A DNA stretch of 64,000 nucleotides from DASUKM01 sp036278735 (GTDB lineage: Bacteria; Acidobacteriota; Vicinamibacteria; Vicinamibacterales; 2-12-FULL-66-21), in the NCBI GenBank assembly GCA_036278735.1, contig DASUKM010000044.1, forward strand, positions 79,254-143,253, in the 5' to 3' direction. The notes under the pieces were generated by a model. That model saw only the letters and a list, made by a program, of their open reading frames with translations, searched no databases and had not been told where the DNA came from. The position numbers and the translations under genes were made by a program. Of the stretch, positions 34,449 to 42,397 are shown one piece after another (the stretch's first letter is position 1; every line of letters starts with the position of its first letter).

Positions 34449-35171
34449 ATGGCCTTATCGACGCGCGTCTGGGGCGCGGGCAAGCTGCTGCTCCTGGGCG
34501 GCGCCCTGCTCCTGACGTACGTGCTGTTTGCCGCGGCGGCCATGCGGGTCGCGCTCAGGACGCGCAACGTGGTCGTTCCCTCGGTCGCGGGCCGCACCGT
34601 CAATCAGGCCAGCGCCGTTCTGACGCAGTCCGGCTTGAACCTGAAAGTGGTGGAACCGCGCCGGATCGATCCGCACGTGCCGGCCGGCGCGATCGTGCTG
34701 CAGGATCCGCAGGCGGGCACGCAGACGCGCCGGGAACGCAGCGTGAAGGTCTGGGTCAGCGCCGGGCCGCGCGTCACGACGGTGCCCTCGCTCGTCGGCG
34801 AATCGGCGCGGACGGCCGAGCTGCAGATTCAACAGGACGGCCTCACGCTCGCGGGCGCGATCGAGTTCCGATCCGGCGACTACCCCGCCGACGTGGTCGT
34901 CGCGCAGGAGCCGCCCGCCAAGAGCCACGCCGCCGACGTGGCGCTGCTGATCAATCGTCCGGAGCAGGGGATCTCGTACGTGATGCCGGACCTGATTGGC
35001 GTCAACGGGGATCGCGCGGCGGACCTGCTCCGCGCGCGCGGATTCCGGGTCTCGGTCGTCGGGGATCATCCGTATCCCGGCGTGCCCGCGGGCATCGTGC
35101 TGCGGCAGCGCCCGCAGGGGGGGTTCCAGGTGTCCCCGGGGGACCCCATTTCCCTCGAGGTGAGTCGATAA
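34449..35171 (+). CDS. Membrane-anchored PASTA-domain protein
   Basis: Protein of 240 residues with one N-terminal membrane helix (about 11-35) and three PASTA repeats: VVPSVAGRTVNQASAVLTQSG, TVPSLVGESARTAELQIQQDG and VMPDLIGVNGDRAADLLRARG. PASTA domains bind muropeptides or beta-lactams in kinases and penicillin-binding proteins. Here no kinase or transpeptidase domain is attached, so this is a stand-alone sensor or scaffold. In Gram-positive genomes a PASTA kinase often lies at this place between rsmB and rpe. The stop shares one base with the rpe start. Confidence 0.85.
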   Translation: MALSTRVWGAGKLLLLGGALLLTYVLFAAAAMRVALRTRNVVVPSVAGRTVNQASAVLTQSGLNLKVVEPRRIDPHVPAGAIVLQDPQAGTQTRRERSVKVWVSAGPRVTTVPSLVGESARTAELQIQQDGLTLAGAIEFRSGDYPADVVVAQEPPAKSHAADVALLINRPEQGISYVMPDLIGVNGDRAADLLRARGFRVSVVGDHPYPGVPAGIVLRQRPQGGFQVSPGDPISLEVSR

Positions 35172-35854
35172 TGGGGGCCGCCGGGCGGGTCCGCATCGCG
35201 GCGTCGATTCTCGCCTCCGACTTTGCCGCCCTCGGGGCGGCGGCCGCGACGGCCGAACGCGGCGGCGCCGACTTCATCCACGCCGACGTCATGGACGGCC
35301 ACTTCGTGCCGAACATCACGCTGGGCCCAGCGGTCGTCGAGGCGCTTGCCCGCAGCGTGCGTCTGCCGATCGACGTGCACCTGATGATCGAGGAGCCCGA
35401 TCGCTACATCGAGGCGTTCGCCGAGGCGGGCGCGTCGATGCTATCGGTGCACCTGGAGGTGCTCCCCCACCTGCACCGGACGGTGCAGTTCATCAAGAGC
35501 ACCGGGCTGAAGGCGGGCGTGGCGATCAATCCGGCCACGCCGGTCGCGGCGCTCGAGGAGATTGCCGGCGACGTGGACCACGTGCTCGTGATGTCGGTCA
35601 ATCCGGGCTTCGGCGGCCAGACTTTCATTCCGCACACGACGTCTAAGCTGCGGCGGGTACGCGAGCTGCTGCAGCGCGCCGGCAACGACGCCCCCATCGA
35701 GGTGGACGGCGGCGTCGAAGCGCACAACGCGGCGCGCATCGTCTCGGCGGGGGCCGACATCCTCGTGGCCGGGAGCGCGATCTTCGGCCGGCCGGATCCG
35801 GCGGCGGCGGTCCGCGAGCTGCGGGCGGCGGCGTCCGCGCCAGTGGCCTCCTGA
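35171..35854 (+). CDS. rpe: Ribulose-phosphate 3-epimerase
   Basis: Interconverts ribulose 5-phosphate and xylulose 5-phosphate in the pentose phosphate cycle, 227 residues. A TIM barrel with SILASDF, HADVMDGHFVPNITLG (metal His and Asp), DVHLMIEEPD, MSVNPGFGGQTFI and VDGGV. Its ATG overlaps the preceding TAA by one base (TAATG), and its TGA overlaps the next ATG by one base. It supplies erythrose 4-phosphate precursors for aroF indirectly. Confidence 0.96.
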   Translation: MGAAGRVRIAASILASDFAALGAAAATAERGGADFIHADVMDGHFVPNITLGPAVVEALARSVRLPIDVHLMIEEPDRYIEAFAEAGASMLSVHLEVLPHLHRTVQFIKSTGLKAGVAINPATPVAALEEIAGDVDHVLVMSVNPGFGGQTFIPHTTSKLRRVRELLQRAGNDAPIEVDGGVEAHNAARIVSAGADILVAGSAIFGRPDPAAAVRELRAAASAPVAS

Positions 35855-36249
35855 TGCCCTCGTCGGTGTGCACGGTCCGGGTGCGATACGCCGAGACCGA
35901 CAAGATGGGGGTCGTGTACTACGCGAACTATTTCGTGTGGTTCGAGGTCGGTCGCACCGACCTGCTGCGGTCGCTCGGCTGGACGTATCGCGAGATGGAG
36001 CTGGCGGGGATCGCCCTCCCCGTCATCGAGGCGCACTGCGACTATCATCGCCCGGCGCGGTACGACGAAGAACTGAACGTGACGACCGAAGGACGCATGC
36101 TCTCTCCCGTACGGATGGAGTTCCAGTACCACGTGGTCCGGCGCGACGATCTGGCGATCGCCGCGTCGGGACGGACGGTCCACGCCGCGGTCGACGCGGC
36201 CGGGCGGCCGTGCCGTCTTCCCGAACGCATTCGCGAGGTATTCGCATGA
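35854..36249 (+). CDS. Acyl-CoA thioesterase, YbgC/4HBT type
   Basis: Hot-dog fold thioesterase of 131 residues. The diagnostic N-terminal motif VRYAETDKMGVVYYANYFVWFEVGRTDLLR contains the catalytic Asp of 4-hydroxybenzoyl-CoA/YbgC enzymes. YbgC is linked to the Tol-Pal envelope system in proteobacteria, but no tol genes are here. It is coupled to rpe (one-base overlap) and the epimerase (ATGA). The acyl substrate is unknown. Confidence 0.9.
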   Translation: MPSSVCTVRVRYAETDKMGVVYYANYFVWFEVGRTDLLRSLGWTYREMELAGIALPVIEAHCDYHRPARYDEELNVTTEGRMLSPVRMEFQYHVVRRDDLAIAASGRTVHAAVDAAGRPCRLPERIREVFA

Positions 36250-37193
36250 AGGCACTCGTGACCGGCGCGGCCGGCTTCATCGGGTCGCACCTGAGCGCGG
36301 CGCTGCTCGACCGCGGCGCCGACGTCGTCGCGATCGATTGTTTCACCGACTACTACCCGCGTCCGATCAAGGAAGCGAACCTGGACGAGAACCGGCGGCG
36401 CGAACGGTTCCACTTCGTCGAAGCGCGGATTCAGGATGCCGATCTCGCGGCGCTGCTCGACGGCGTGACGCACGTCTTCCACCTGGCCGCGCAGGCCGGG
36501 GTGCGCAAGAGCTGGGGGCGCGATTTCCGGACCTACACCGAGAACAACATCGAGGCCACGCAGGTGCTGCTCGAGGCCTGCGTGGGCCAGCCGATCGAGC
36601 GCGTCGTGTATGCCTCGAGCTCCTCCGTCTATGGCGAGGGAGTGGAGATCCCGATGCGCGAGCATTCCGTCCTTCAGCCGGTGTCGCCGTACGGCGTCAC
36701 GAAACTGTCGGCCGAGCAGCTCTGTTACCTCTATCACGTGAATCACGGCGTGCCGACGGCCTCGTTGCGCTATTTCACCGTGTACGGTCCGCGGCAGCGC
36801 CCCGACATGGCGTTTCACAAGTTCATCAAGGCGGCGATCCAGGGGCAGGAGATCGCGCTGTACGGCGACGGCGAGCAGACGCGCGACTTCACCTTCGTCA
36901 GCGACGCGGTCGCCGCGACGGTGGCGGCGGGGGTCCGCGGCGTGCCGGGGCGGGTCTACAACGTGGGCGGCGGATCGCGCGTCTCGATGAACGACGTCCT
37001 CCGGATGCTCGAGCGCGCGGCCGGCCGTCCGCTGCGGGTGCGGCGCGAGGCGCCGCAGAAGGGGGACATGCGGCACACCTACGCCGACACGTCGCTGGCG
37101 CGGGCCGACCTGGGCTTTGCCCCGGCGGTCACGCTCGAGGAAGGCATTCAGGCGGAGTTTCGATGGTTGTCTTCGTCTTCGGTTTCCGCATGA
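36246..37193 (+). CDS. NAD-dependent nucleotide-sugar epimerase/dehydratase
   Basis: Short-chain extended SDR of 315 residues. It has the Rossmann glycine motif TGAAGFIGSHL, the serine of YASSSSVYG and the catalytic pair Tyr/Lys in SPYGVTKLSAEQL. The C-terminal substrate motif RYFTVYGPRQRPDMA resembles UDP-glucose 4-epimerases and UDP-glucuronate 4-epimerases. The latter commonly have the FTDYY sequence seen near residue 33. The exact sugar is not certain. It is coupled at both ends by ATGA overlaps and is likely used for envelope polysaccharide. Confidence 0.88.
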   Translation: MKALVTGAAGFIGSHLSAALLDRGADVVAIDCFTDYYPRPIKEANLDENRRRERFHFVEARIQDADLAALLDGVTHVFHLAAQAGVRKSWGRDFRTYTENNIEATQVLLEACVGQPIERVVYASSSSVYGEGVEIPMREHSVLQPVSPYGVTKLSAEQLCYLYHVNHGVPTASLRYFTVYGPRQRPDMAFHKFIKAAIQGQEIALYGDGEQTRDFTFVSDAVAATVAAGVRGVPGRVYNVGGGSRVSMNDVLRMLERAAGRPLRVRREAPQKGDMRHTYADTSLARADLGFAPAVTLEEGIQAEFRWLSSSSVSA

Positions 37194-38008
37194 CGCGGCG
37201 GCTGCCGGTGCTGGCGCGGTGCGGCGCCGCGCTGCTGTTCCTGCTCTGCCTCGGCGCGTGCGCCTCCACGGCGGCGAAGAAGCCGCCCACCGGCACGCCG
37301 CAGCCCGACAAGTTCCTCTTCGATCGGGGCACCGAGGCGCTGAACGCGAAGCGCTGGGTGGTCGCGCGCGAGTACTTCCGGCAGCTCACCGACAGTTATC
37401 CGCAGAGCCCGTACCGCGCCGACGCCAAGCTCGGGTTGGGCGACACCTACCTCGGCGAAGCGACGCCGGCCGCCGACCTGCTCGCGGCCAACGAGTATCG
37501 CGAATTCCTGAGCTATTACCCCACGAGTCCGCGCGCGGATTACGCGCAGTTCAAACTCGCCATGGCGTCGTTCTATCAGATGCGCGGGCCGGAGCGCGAT
37601 CAGACGCAAACGAAGGACGCGATCCGCGAACTGCAGACGTTCCTGCAGCGATTTCCAAACAGCAAGCTGCGCCCCGAGGCCGAGCAGCACCTGCGCGAGG
37701 CGGAGGACCGCCTCGATGAATTCGATTACCGCGTCGGCCTCTTCTATTTCCGGGCGCACTGGTATCCCGGGGCGATCGATCGGTTCAAAGGGGTGCTGAC
37801 GCGCGATCCGAAGTACACCAACCGGGACGCGCTGTACTATTACCTTGGAGAATCGCTCGTCAAGGTCGCGCGCCCGGCCGAGGCGCTGCCCTATTTCGAG
37901 AGGCTGGTCGAGGAATTCGAGCAGAGCGACTACCTCGAGCGCGCGAAGAAAGCGGCGGCGGAGATCAAGGCGCAGCTCGCTGCGAAGACCGGAGGAGGCT
38001 CACGATGA
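37190..38008 (+). CDS. bamD: Outer-membrane assembly lipoprotein BamD
   Basis: BamD/YfiO-like component of the BAM complex, 272 residues. A signal sequence ends in the lipobox LGAC. TPR-like helices follow, including YFRQLTDSYPQSPYRADAKLGLGD and LQTFLQRFPNSKLRPEAEQHLREAE, the usual BamD pattern. The ATG at 37190 makes an ATGA overlap with the epimerase stop. A start 27 bp earlier is possible but gives a poorer signal peptide. Presence of BamD indicates an outer membrane. Confidence 0.9.
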   Translation: MTRRLPVLARCGAALLFLLCLGACASTAAKKPPTGTPQPDKFLFDRGTEALNAKRWVVAREYFRQLTDSYPQSPYRADAKLGLGDTYLGEATPAADLLAANEYREFLSYYPTSPRADYAQFKLAMASFYQMRGPERDQTQTKDAIRELQTFLQRFPNSKLRPEAEQHLREAEDRLDEFDYRVGLFYFRAHWYPGAIDRFKGVLTRDPKYTNRDALYYYLGESLVKVARPAEALPYFERLVEEFEQSDYLERAKKAAAEIKAQLAAKTGGGSR

Positions 38009-38748
38009 AGCTGTCGCGGTCGTTCCCGTGCATCCTTTTCTTCGCGCTCGTCCCGGTCGTGGCGTCGGCACAGCCGGCATCCGAAGCCTCCGCTCCCGTC
38101 GTCGGGCCGCCTCTGGTCTGCGCGCCGCTGCTCCTGCCGGCACTGCCCGCGTCGCCCGCGCGCGTGATCGGCGGCGAGGCCCCCGCCCGCTATCTGCTCG
38201 GCCCCTCGGACGACGTGGTCATCGATGCCGGAACGGCGGAAGGGATGCGCGACGGTCAGCCGTTCTTCGTGCGCCGCCTCGTCCACGATCGCTTCATGCC
38301 GCGGAGCGTGCACGGCCTGGCGGTGCACACCGCGGGGGTGCTCACGATCGTGGACGCCCAGCCGCACGTCTCCATCGCGCGGATCACGCAGCCCTGCGAC
38401 GGCGTCCTCGCCGGCGATTATCTCGAGCCGTTCGTGAGCCCCGTCGTCCCGGCGCCTCTGGCCGACGGCGTCGCGGATTTCCACGAGACCGCCCGGCTCG
38501 TGCTGGCCGACGAACGGCAGCACACGGGCGCGTCGGGTTCTCTGATGGTTCTGGATCGAGGCACCGCCCGTGGCGTACGCCCCGGACAGGCGTTGACGAT
38601 TTTTCGCGAAGCGCTCGACGGCGCCGGCCCGGTGCTGGAGGTGGGGCGCGCCCGCGTGATGCTCGTGCGTCCCGACACGGCGCTGGTGCGCATCGAACAG
38701 GTGAGCGACGCGGTCTACACCGGCGACCTCGTCGCGCTGCATCGTTGA
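38005..38748 (+). CDS. Secreted protein with two copies of a small beta domain, unknown function
   Basis: Exported protein of 247 residues; the signal peptide ends near ASAQ. Two related halves are visible. The first has VVIDAGTAEGMRDGQPFFVRR then VSIARITQPCDGVLAGDYLEPF. The second has LMVLDRGTARGVRPGQALTIFR then ALVRIEQVSDAVYTGDLVALHR. Each reads as D-x-G-T-A-x-G-x-x-x-G-Q followed by a V-x-I-x-x-x-x-D-x-V-x-x-G-D ending. This resembles the C-terminal domain of FlgT-like proteins but the link is weak. It is coupled to bamD by an ATGA overlap, suggesting an envelope role. Confidence 0.65.
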   Translation: MKLSRSFPCILFFALVPVVASAQPASEASAPVVGPPLVCAPLLLPALPASPARVIGGEAPARYLLGPSDDVVIDAGTAEGMRDGQPFFVRRLVHDRFMPRSVHGLAVHTAGVLTIVDAQPHVSIARITQPCDGVLAGDYLEPFVSPVVPAPLADGVADFHETARLVLADERQHTGASGSLMVLDRGTARGVRPGQALTIFREALDGAGPVLEVGRARVMLVRPDTALVRIEQVSDAVYTGDLVALHR

Positions 38749-38757
38749 TTCGTGTGG

Positions 38758-38931
38758 TTCAGGGTTCAGGGCTCCGGGTCGGATTCCGGTTCGGGGCTGG
38801 ACCCCAACGGTGACGTATATGCCGGGGACGCGGGACTCCGAACCCCGAACCAGGAACCGGCCTGGAACCAGGACCCTCGAACCAGACCTGGAACCCCCAA
38901 CCAGACCCGGAATCCTGAACGCGGAACCCGC
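38758..38931. repeat. GGGTTC/GAACCC spacer, strand-asymmetric
   Basis: The left part is rich in GGTTCAGGGTTC and GGTTCGGGG, the right part in GAACC, CTGGAACC and CCGGAATCCTGAAC. The two halves are roughly reverse complements, and the transcript could fold into a long imperfect hairpin. It lies between the convergent stops of the duplicated-domain protein and pgsA. Same family as 9485-9553, 27002-27036 and 57600-57783. Confidence 0.75.
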
Positions 38932-39507
38932 TCACCGCGTCCCGGCGACCTTTGGATTGGTCAGGACGTGGTTGAAGCGGACGTAGTATTCCATCCCCGA
39001 CGCAATCGCCGTGACGACGGCCACCCACAAGGCGACCTGCCCGACGACGAAGAACCGCTGGAGCTGATCGCGCCCGAGAATCAGCGCGAGGATCGCGACC
39101 ACCTCCGACAGCATCTTGAACTTGCCGAGGGGCGACGCGGTGATGACGGTGCCGCGCGCGTGGGCGATGCTCCGCAGCACGGTGACCGCGAACTCTCGCC
39201 CCAGAATGACGGCCACCATCCAGGCCGGGGCCAGATCCATCTGAACCAGCGAGACCAGCGCCGCGGTGACCAGCAGCTTGTCGGCCAGCGGGTCCATCAA
39301 CTGCCCGAGCGTCGTGATCTGACGCCGCCGCCGCGCCAGGTAGCCGTCGAGCCAGTCGGTCAGCGACGCCACGCCGAAAATGGCGGCGCCGACGAGTTCC
39401 TTCCGGACGCCGAAGATGAGGTGCCCTTCGAATTTCGTCAGCAGCACCACGACGAGCAGGGGCACGAGAAAGATCCTGCCGATGGTGAGCGCGTTGGGCA
39501 GATTCAT
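38932..39507 (-). CDS. pgsA: CDP-diacylglycerol-glycerol-3-phosphate 3-phosphatidyltransferase
   Basis: Membrane enzyme making phosphatidylglycerol phosphate, 191 residues. The CDP-alcohol phosphotransferase signature is complete: DWLDGYLARRRRQITTLGQLMDPLADK, with the DG, AR, G and two D residues. About five membrane helices are predicted. The start is the ATG at 39507 with MNLPNALTIGR, the usual N-terminus. The open frame continuing to 40566 is a shadow of the divergent pyrophosphorylase gene. Confidence 0.95.
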   Translation of the reverse strand: MNLPNALTIGRIFLVPLLVVVLLTKFEGHLIFGVRKELVGAAIFGVASLTDWLDGYLARRRRQITTLGQLMDPLADKLLVTAALVSLVQMDLAPAWMVAVILGREFAVTVLRSIAHARGTVITASPLGKFKMLSEVVAILALILGRDQLQRFFVVGQVALWVAVVTAIASGMEYYVRFNHVLTNPKVAGTR

Positions 39508-39568
39508 GGCGTGTGCTGAGGGAATCTTAACAGACCCCGGCCGGCAGCCGCCGCGGCGGCAATCGCGA

Positions 39569-39574
39569 TAGAAT
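39569..39574 (+). promoter_or_regulatory. Candidate -10 box for the sugar-nucleotide pair
   Basis: TAGAAT lies 11 bp before the ATG at 39586, with an AGGG between them. No good -35 is present. It lies in the 78-bp divergent gap with pgsA. Confidence 0.3.
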
Positions 39575-39585
39575 CCAGGGCTGAC

Positions 39586-40644
39586 ATGAAAGCCATCCTG
39601 CTCGCCGGAGGCAAGGGCACGCGGCTGCGGCCGCTGACCGTCCACACGCCGAAGCCCATCGTCCCGATTTTCAATCGGCCGTTCCTCTACTATCAGATCG
39701 ATCGCCTGAAGCAGGTGCCGGAAATCGACGAGGTGATCCTGAGCCTCAACTATCAGCCCCGGCGCATCGAGGAAGTGTTCGGCGAAGGAGAGACGCTCGG
39801 GCTTCGGCTCCGATACGTCGTCGAGCCGATGCCGCTGGGGACGGCCGGCGCCGTCCGCTACGCCGGCGACTCGCTCCAGGAATCGGTCGTCGTGTTCAAC
39901 GGCGACGTACTGACCGAGGTCGACCTCTCCGCCGTGCTGCGGCTCCATCGCGCGCGCAAGGCGAAAGCGACAATCGTGCTCACGCCGGTCGAGAATCCGC
40001 GGGCCTACGGGCTGGTCGAAACCGACGACGAGGGGAACGTCCGGCGGTTTCTCGAGAAGCCCGGCGAAGACGAGATCACCTGCAACACGATCAACGCGGG
40101 CATCTACGTGCTCGAGCCCGACACCTTCGACCGCATCCCGAAGGAAACCGCCTGGTCGATCGAGCGCAGCTATTTCCCGTCGCTGATCGAGCGGGGGGAG
40201 ACCTTCGTCGCGTACGTCCACGACGGCTACTGGATCGACATCGGCACGCCGGCCAAGTACTTGCAGGTCCATCGCGACATCATGAACGGTCTCTATGCCG
40301 CGCCGCCGTTCAACGGCTCGGCCACGCCTGTCGCGTGGGTGTCGCCGGAGGCGCGGGTGGAAGAAGGGGTCGAGATGCACGGGCCGTGCTTCGTCGACGA
40401 CGGCGCCGTCGTGAAGGCGGGGGCCCGCGTGCTGCCGTACTCGGTCGTGGGGCGGCAGACGCACGTGGAAGCGGGCGCCGTGATCGACGGGTCGATCGTG
40501 TGGCCCAACGGCTGGATCGGCGCCGAGACGACGATCCGGGACGCGATCCTCGGCCGCAACTGTCACGTCGGCCGCAACGTCACCATCGAATCGCCCGTCG
40601 TCGTGGGGGACAAGACCGTCATCACGGATTACAGCCGCCTATGA
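39586..40644 (+). CDS. Sugar-1-phosphate nucleotidyltransferase (mannose-1-phosphate guanylyltransferase type)
   Basis: Nucleotidyltransferase of 352 residues joining NTP and a sugar 1-phosphate. The nucleotide-binding loop LAGGKGTRLRPLT, metal-binding NGDVLTEVD and sugar-binding EKPGEDEITCNTINAGIYV are visible. From about residue 250 there is a left-handed beta-helix of hexapeptide repeats (VSPEARVEEGVEMHGPCFV and onward), as in GDP-mannose pyrophosphorylases of this class. A glucose-1-phosphate thymidylyl- or uridylyltransferase is the alternative. The overlapping downstream phosphomannomutase supports GDP-mannose synthesis. Confidence 0.88.
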   Translation: MKAILLAGGKGTRLRPLTVHTPKPIVPIFNRPFLYYQIDRLKQVPEIDEVILSLNYQPRRIEEVFGEGETLGLRLRYVVEPMPLGTAGAVRYAGDSLQESVVVFNGDVLTEVDLSAVLRLHRARKAKATIVLTPVENPRAYGLVETDDEGNVRRFLEKPGEDEITCNTINAGIYVLEPDTFDRIPKETAWSIERSYFPSLIERGETFVAYVHDGYWIDIGTPAKYLQVHRDIMNGLYAAPPFNGSATPVAWVSPEARVEEGVEMHGPCFVDDGAVVKAGARVLPYSVVGRQTHVEAGAVIDGSIVWPNGWIGAETTIRDAILGRNCHVGRNVTIESPVVVGDKTVITDYSRL

Positions 40645-41996
40645 GCATCAACCCGTCCATCTTCAAGGCGTACGACATCCGCGGGCTGTATCCGTCCGAG
40701 GTGAACGAGGATGCCGCGCGACAGATCGGCCGCGGCTTCGTGGCGTTCCTCGGGGCCAAGCGGATTGCGGTTTCGCGCGACATGCGGCTGTCGTCGCCGT
40801 CGATGGCGGCGGCCTTCATCGAGGGAGCCCGCGCGCAGGGAGCCGACGTCGTCGACTACGGCATGATGGGCACCGACATGCTGTATTTTGCGGTCGCGCG
40901 CGATGGGCACGACGGCGGCGCGCAGATCACCGCGTCGCACAATCCCAAGGAGTACAACGGCATCAAGCTGGTGCGGCACGAAGCGTTCCCCTTGTCGGGG
41001 GACGCGGGCATCGGCGAGATCCGCGACACGATCGCCGCCGGCCGGCTGCCGGCGCCGGCCGCCGCCCCGGGCCGGCTGACGCAGGCCAACATCGTCGACG
41101 AGTACATCGCGCACGTGCTCTCGTTCATCCACCCGGCGGTCATCGAGCCGTTCGATGTGGTGCTCGACGCGGGCAACGGCATCGCGGGATTCGTGGCGCC
41201 GATGCTGTTCGCGACGCTGCCGTGTCGCGTGACCGCGCTGTGCTTCGAGGTCGACGGCACGTTCCCGAACCACGAGGCCAATCCGCTGATCGAAGAGAAC
41301 CGCCGCGACATCACCGCGCGCGTGATCCAGGACAAGGCCGATATCGGCATCGCATGGGACGGCGACGCCGACCGCTGCTTCTTCGTCGACGGCGCCGGCG
41401 AGTTCATCGCGGGCGATTTCATCACGGCGCTGCTCGCGGAGGCGTTCCTGAGCCGGCACCCGGGCGCGAAGGTCGTCTACGACGTGCGCGCGAGCTACGC
41501 CGTCAAGGACATCGTCGCGAAGTACGGCGGAACCGCGCTGATGAACCGCGTCGGCCACGCATTCTTCAAGCGACGGATGCGCGAGGAGAATGCGATCTTC
41601 GGGGGCGAAGTGACCGGCCACTACTACTTCCGCGACAACTTCTACGCCGACAACGGCTTCATCCCGGCGCTCCTGATTCTCGAGCTGATGTCGCGCAAGG
41701 GGCAGACGCTGCGCGAACTGCTCGCGCCGCTGCGGGAGCGGTACTTCATTTCGGGCGAGATCAACACCCGCGTCGGCGACATGCATACGGTCAGGGAGAA
41801 GATCGACGCGCTGGAAGTGCGGTATCAGAACGGCCGCGTCTATTCCCTGGACGGCATCTCGGCGGAGTTCCCCGACTGGCACTTCAACGTGCGCGCCTCG
41901 AATACGGAGCCGATGCTGCGCCTGAACCTCGAGGCGACGACGGCGGCGGAGATGGAGCGCCGGCGCGACGAAGTCCTCGCTTTGATCCGGGCCTGA
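40641..41996 (+). CDS. Phosphomannomutase/phosphoglucomutase
   Basis: Alpha-D-phosphohexomutase of 451 residues. The phosphoserine loop is ITASHNPKEYNGIK, the magnesium loop DGDADRC, the sugar-binding loop GGEVTGHYYFRD and the C-terminal phosphate loop RASNTEPMLR. The ATG at 40641 forms an ATGA with the pyrophosphorylase stop. Together they convert mannose 6-phosphate to GDP-mannose for glycans. The frame extending upstream to 40335 lies over the pyrophosphorylase and is rejected. Confidence 0.95.
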   Translation: MSINPSIFKAYDIRGLYPSEVNEDAARQIGRGFVAFLGAKRIAVSRDMRLSSPSMAAAFIEGARAQGADVVDYGMMGTDMLYFAVARDGHDGGAQITASHNPKEYNGIKLVRHEAFPLSGDAGIGEIRDTIAAGRLPAPAAAPGRLTQANIVDEYIAHVLSFIHPAVIEPFDVVLDAGNGIAGFVAPMLFATLPCRVTALCFEVDGTFPNHEANPLIEENRRDITARVIQDKADIGIAWDGDADRCFFVDGAGEFIAGDFITALLAEAFLSRHPGAKVVYDVRASYAVKDIVAKYGGTALMNRVGHAFFKRRMREENAIFGGEVTGHYYFRDNFYADNGFIPALLILELMSRKGQTLRELLAPLRERYFISGEINTRVGDMHTVREKIDALEVRYQNGRVYSLDGISAEFPDWHFNVRASNTEPMLRLNLEATTAAEMERRRDEVLALIRA

Positions 41997-42058
41997 AGGC
42001 GGAGGGCGGAGGGCGGAGGGCGGAAGGCGGAGGGCGGAACGTGGATGGCGGAGGGCGG
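41997..42058. repeat. GGCGGAG tandem array
   Basis: Seven-base GGCGGAG units, with GGCGGAA variants, begin at the phosphomannomutase stop codon. They are followed by degenerate GCCGATT/GATTGCCGAT units related to the array at 43376-43545. The rest of the gap to the tRNA (42059-42231) shows no coding potential. A small GGGGC-GAA-GCCCC hairpin at 42208-42220 could end the tRNA transcript. Confidence 0.75.
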
Positions 42059-42231
42059 CTTTGCGAATGCCGATTCCGATTGCCGATGCGCGATAGCTGA
42101 TTGGAACGGGCACCCAGCACCACAGCAAGCCCGCAACGGCGCGGCCCGAAGCGCGGCGGCAGCTTCACCATTCGCGATGCCCCGCGAGTGAGCGTGTCAG
42201 GGGTCTCGGGGCGAAGCCCCCAGATCAAGAT

Positions 42232-42305
42232 TGGAGCGGGCTACGGGGATCGAACCCGTCTAACTGGCTTGGGAAGCCAGGACATTACCACTATGCTAAG
42301 CCCGC
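42232..42305 (-). tRNA. tRNA-Gly (CCC anticodon)
   Basis: Cloverleaf of 74 nt including an encoded CCA. Acceptor GCGGGCT pairs with AGCCCGC. The anticodon stem CTGGC/GCCAG holds the loop TTCCCAA, giving anticodon CCC for GGG codons. The T arm contains GGTTCGATCC. No integrase or duplicated tRNA end is nearby, so there is no sign of use as an attachment site. Confidence 0.95.
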
Positions 42306-42383
42306 GCCGAACCTCGATCGTATCACGATCGGATCGGCGCGGCACCTCCCCGCGCGGCACCCGCTCGCCCACGCCGTCGCCGG

Positions 42384-42389
42384 TACAAT
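42384..42389 (+). promoter_or_regulatory. -10 box for a probable leaderless mRNA
   Basis: TACAAT ends 8 bp before the ATG at 42398. There is no Shine-Dalgarno in the interval AACGTTCG. No strong -35. Confidence 0.35.
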
Positions 42390-42397
42390 AACGTTCG

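Noticed and set aside
42232..42305. tRNA-Gly as an integration site
   Set aside because: No integrase, no repeated tRNA 3' end and normal flanking genes.
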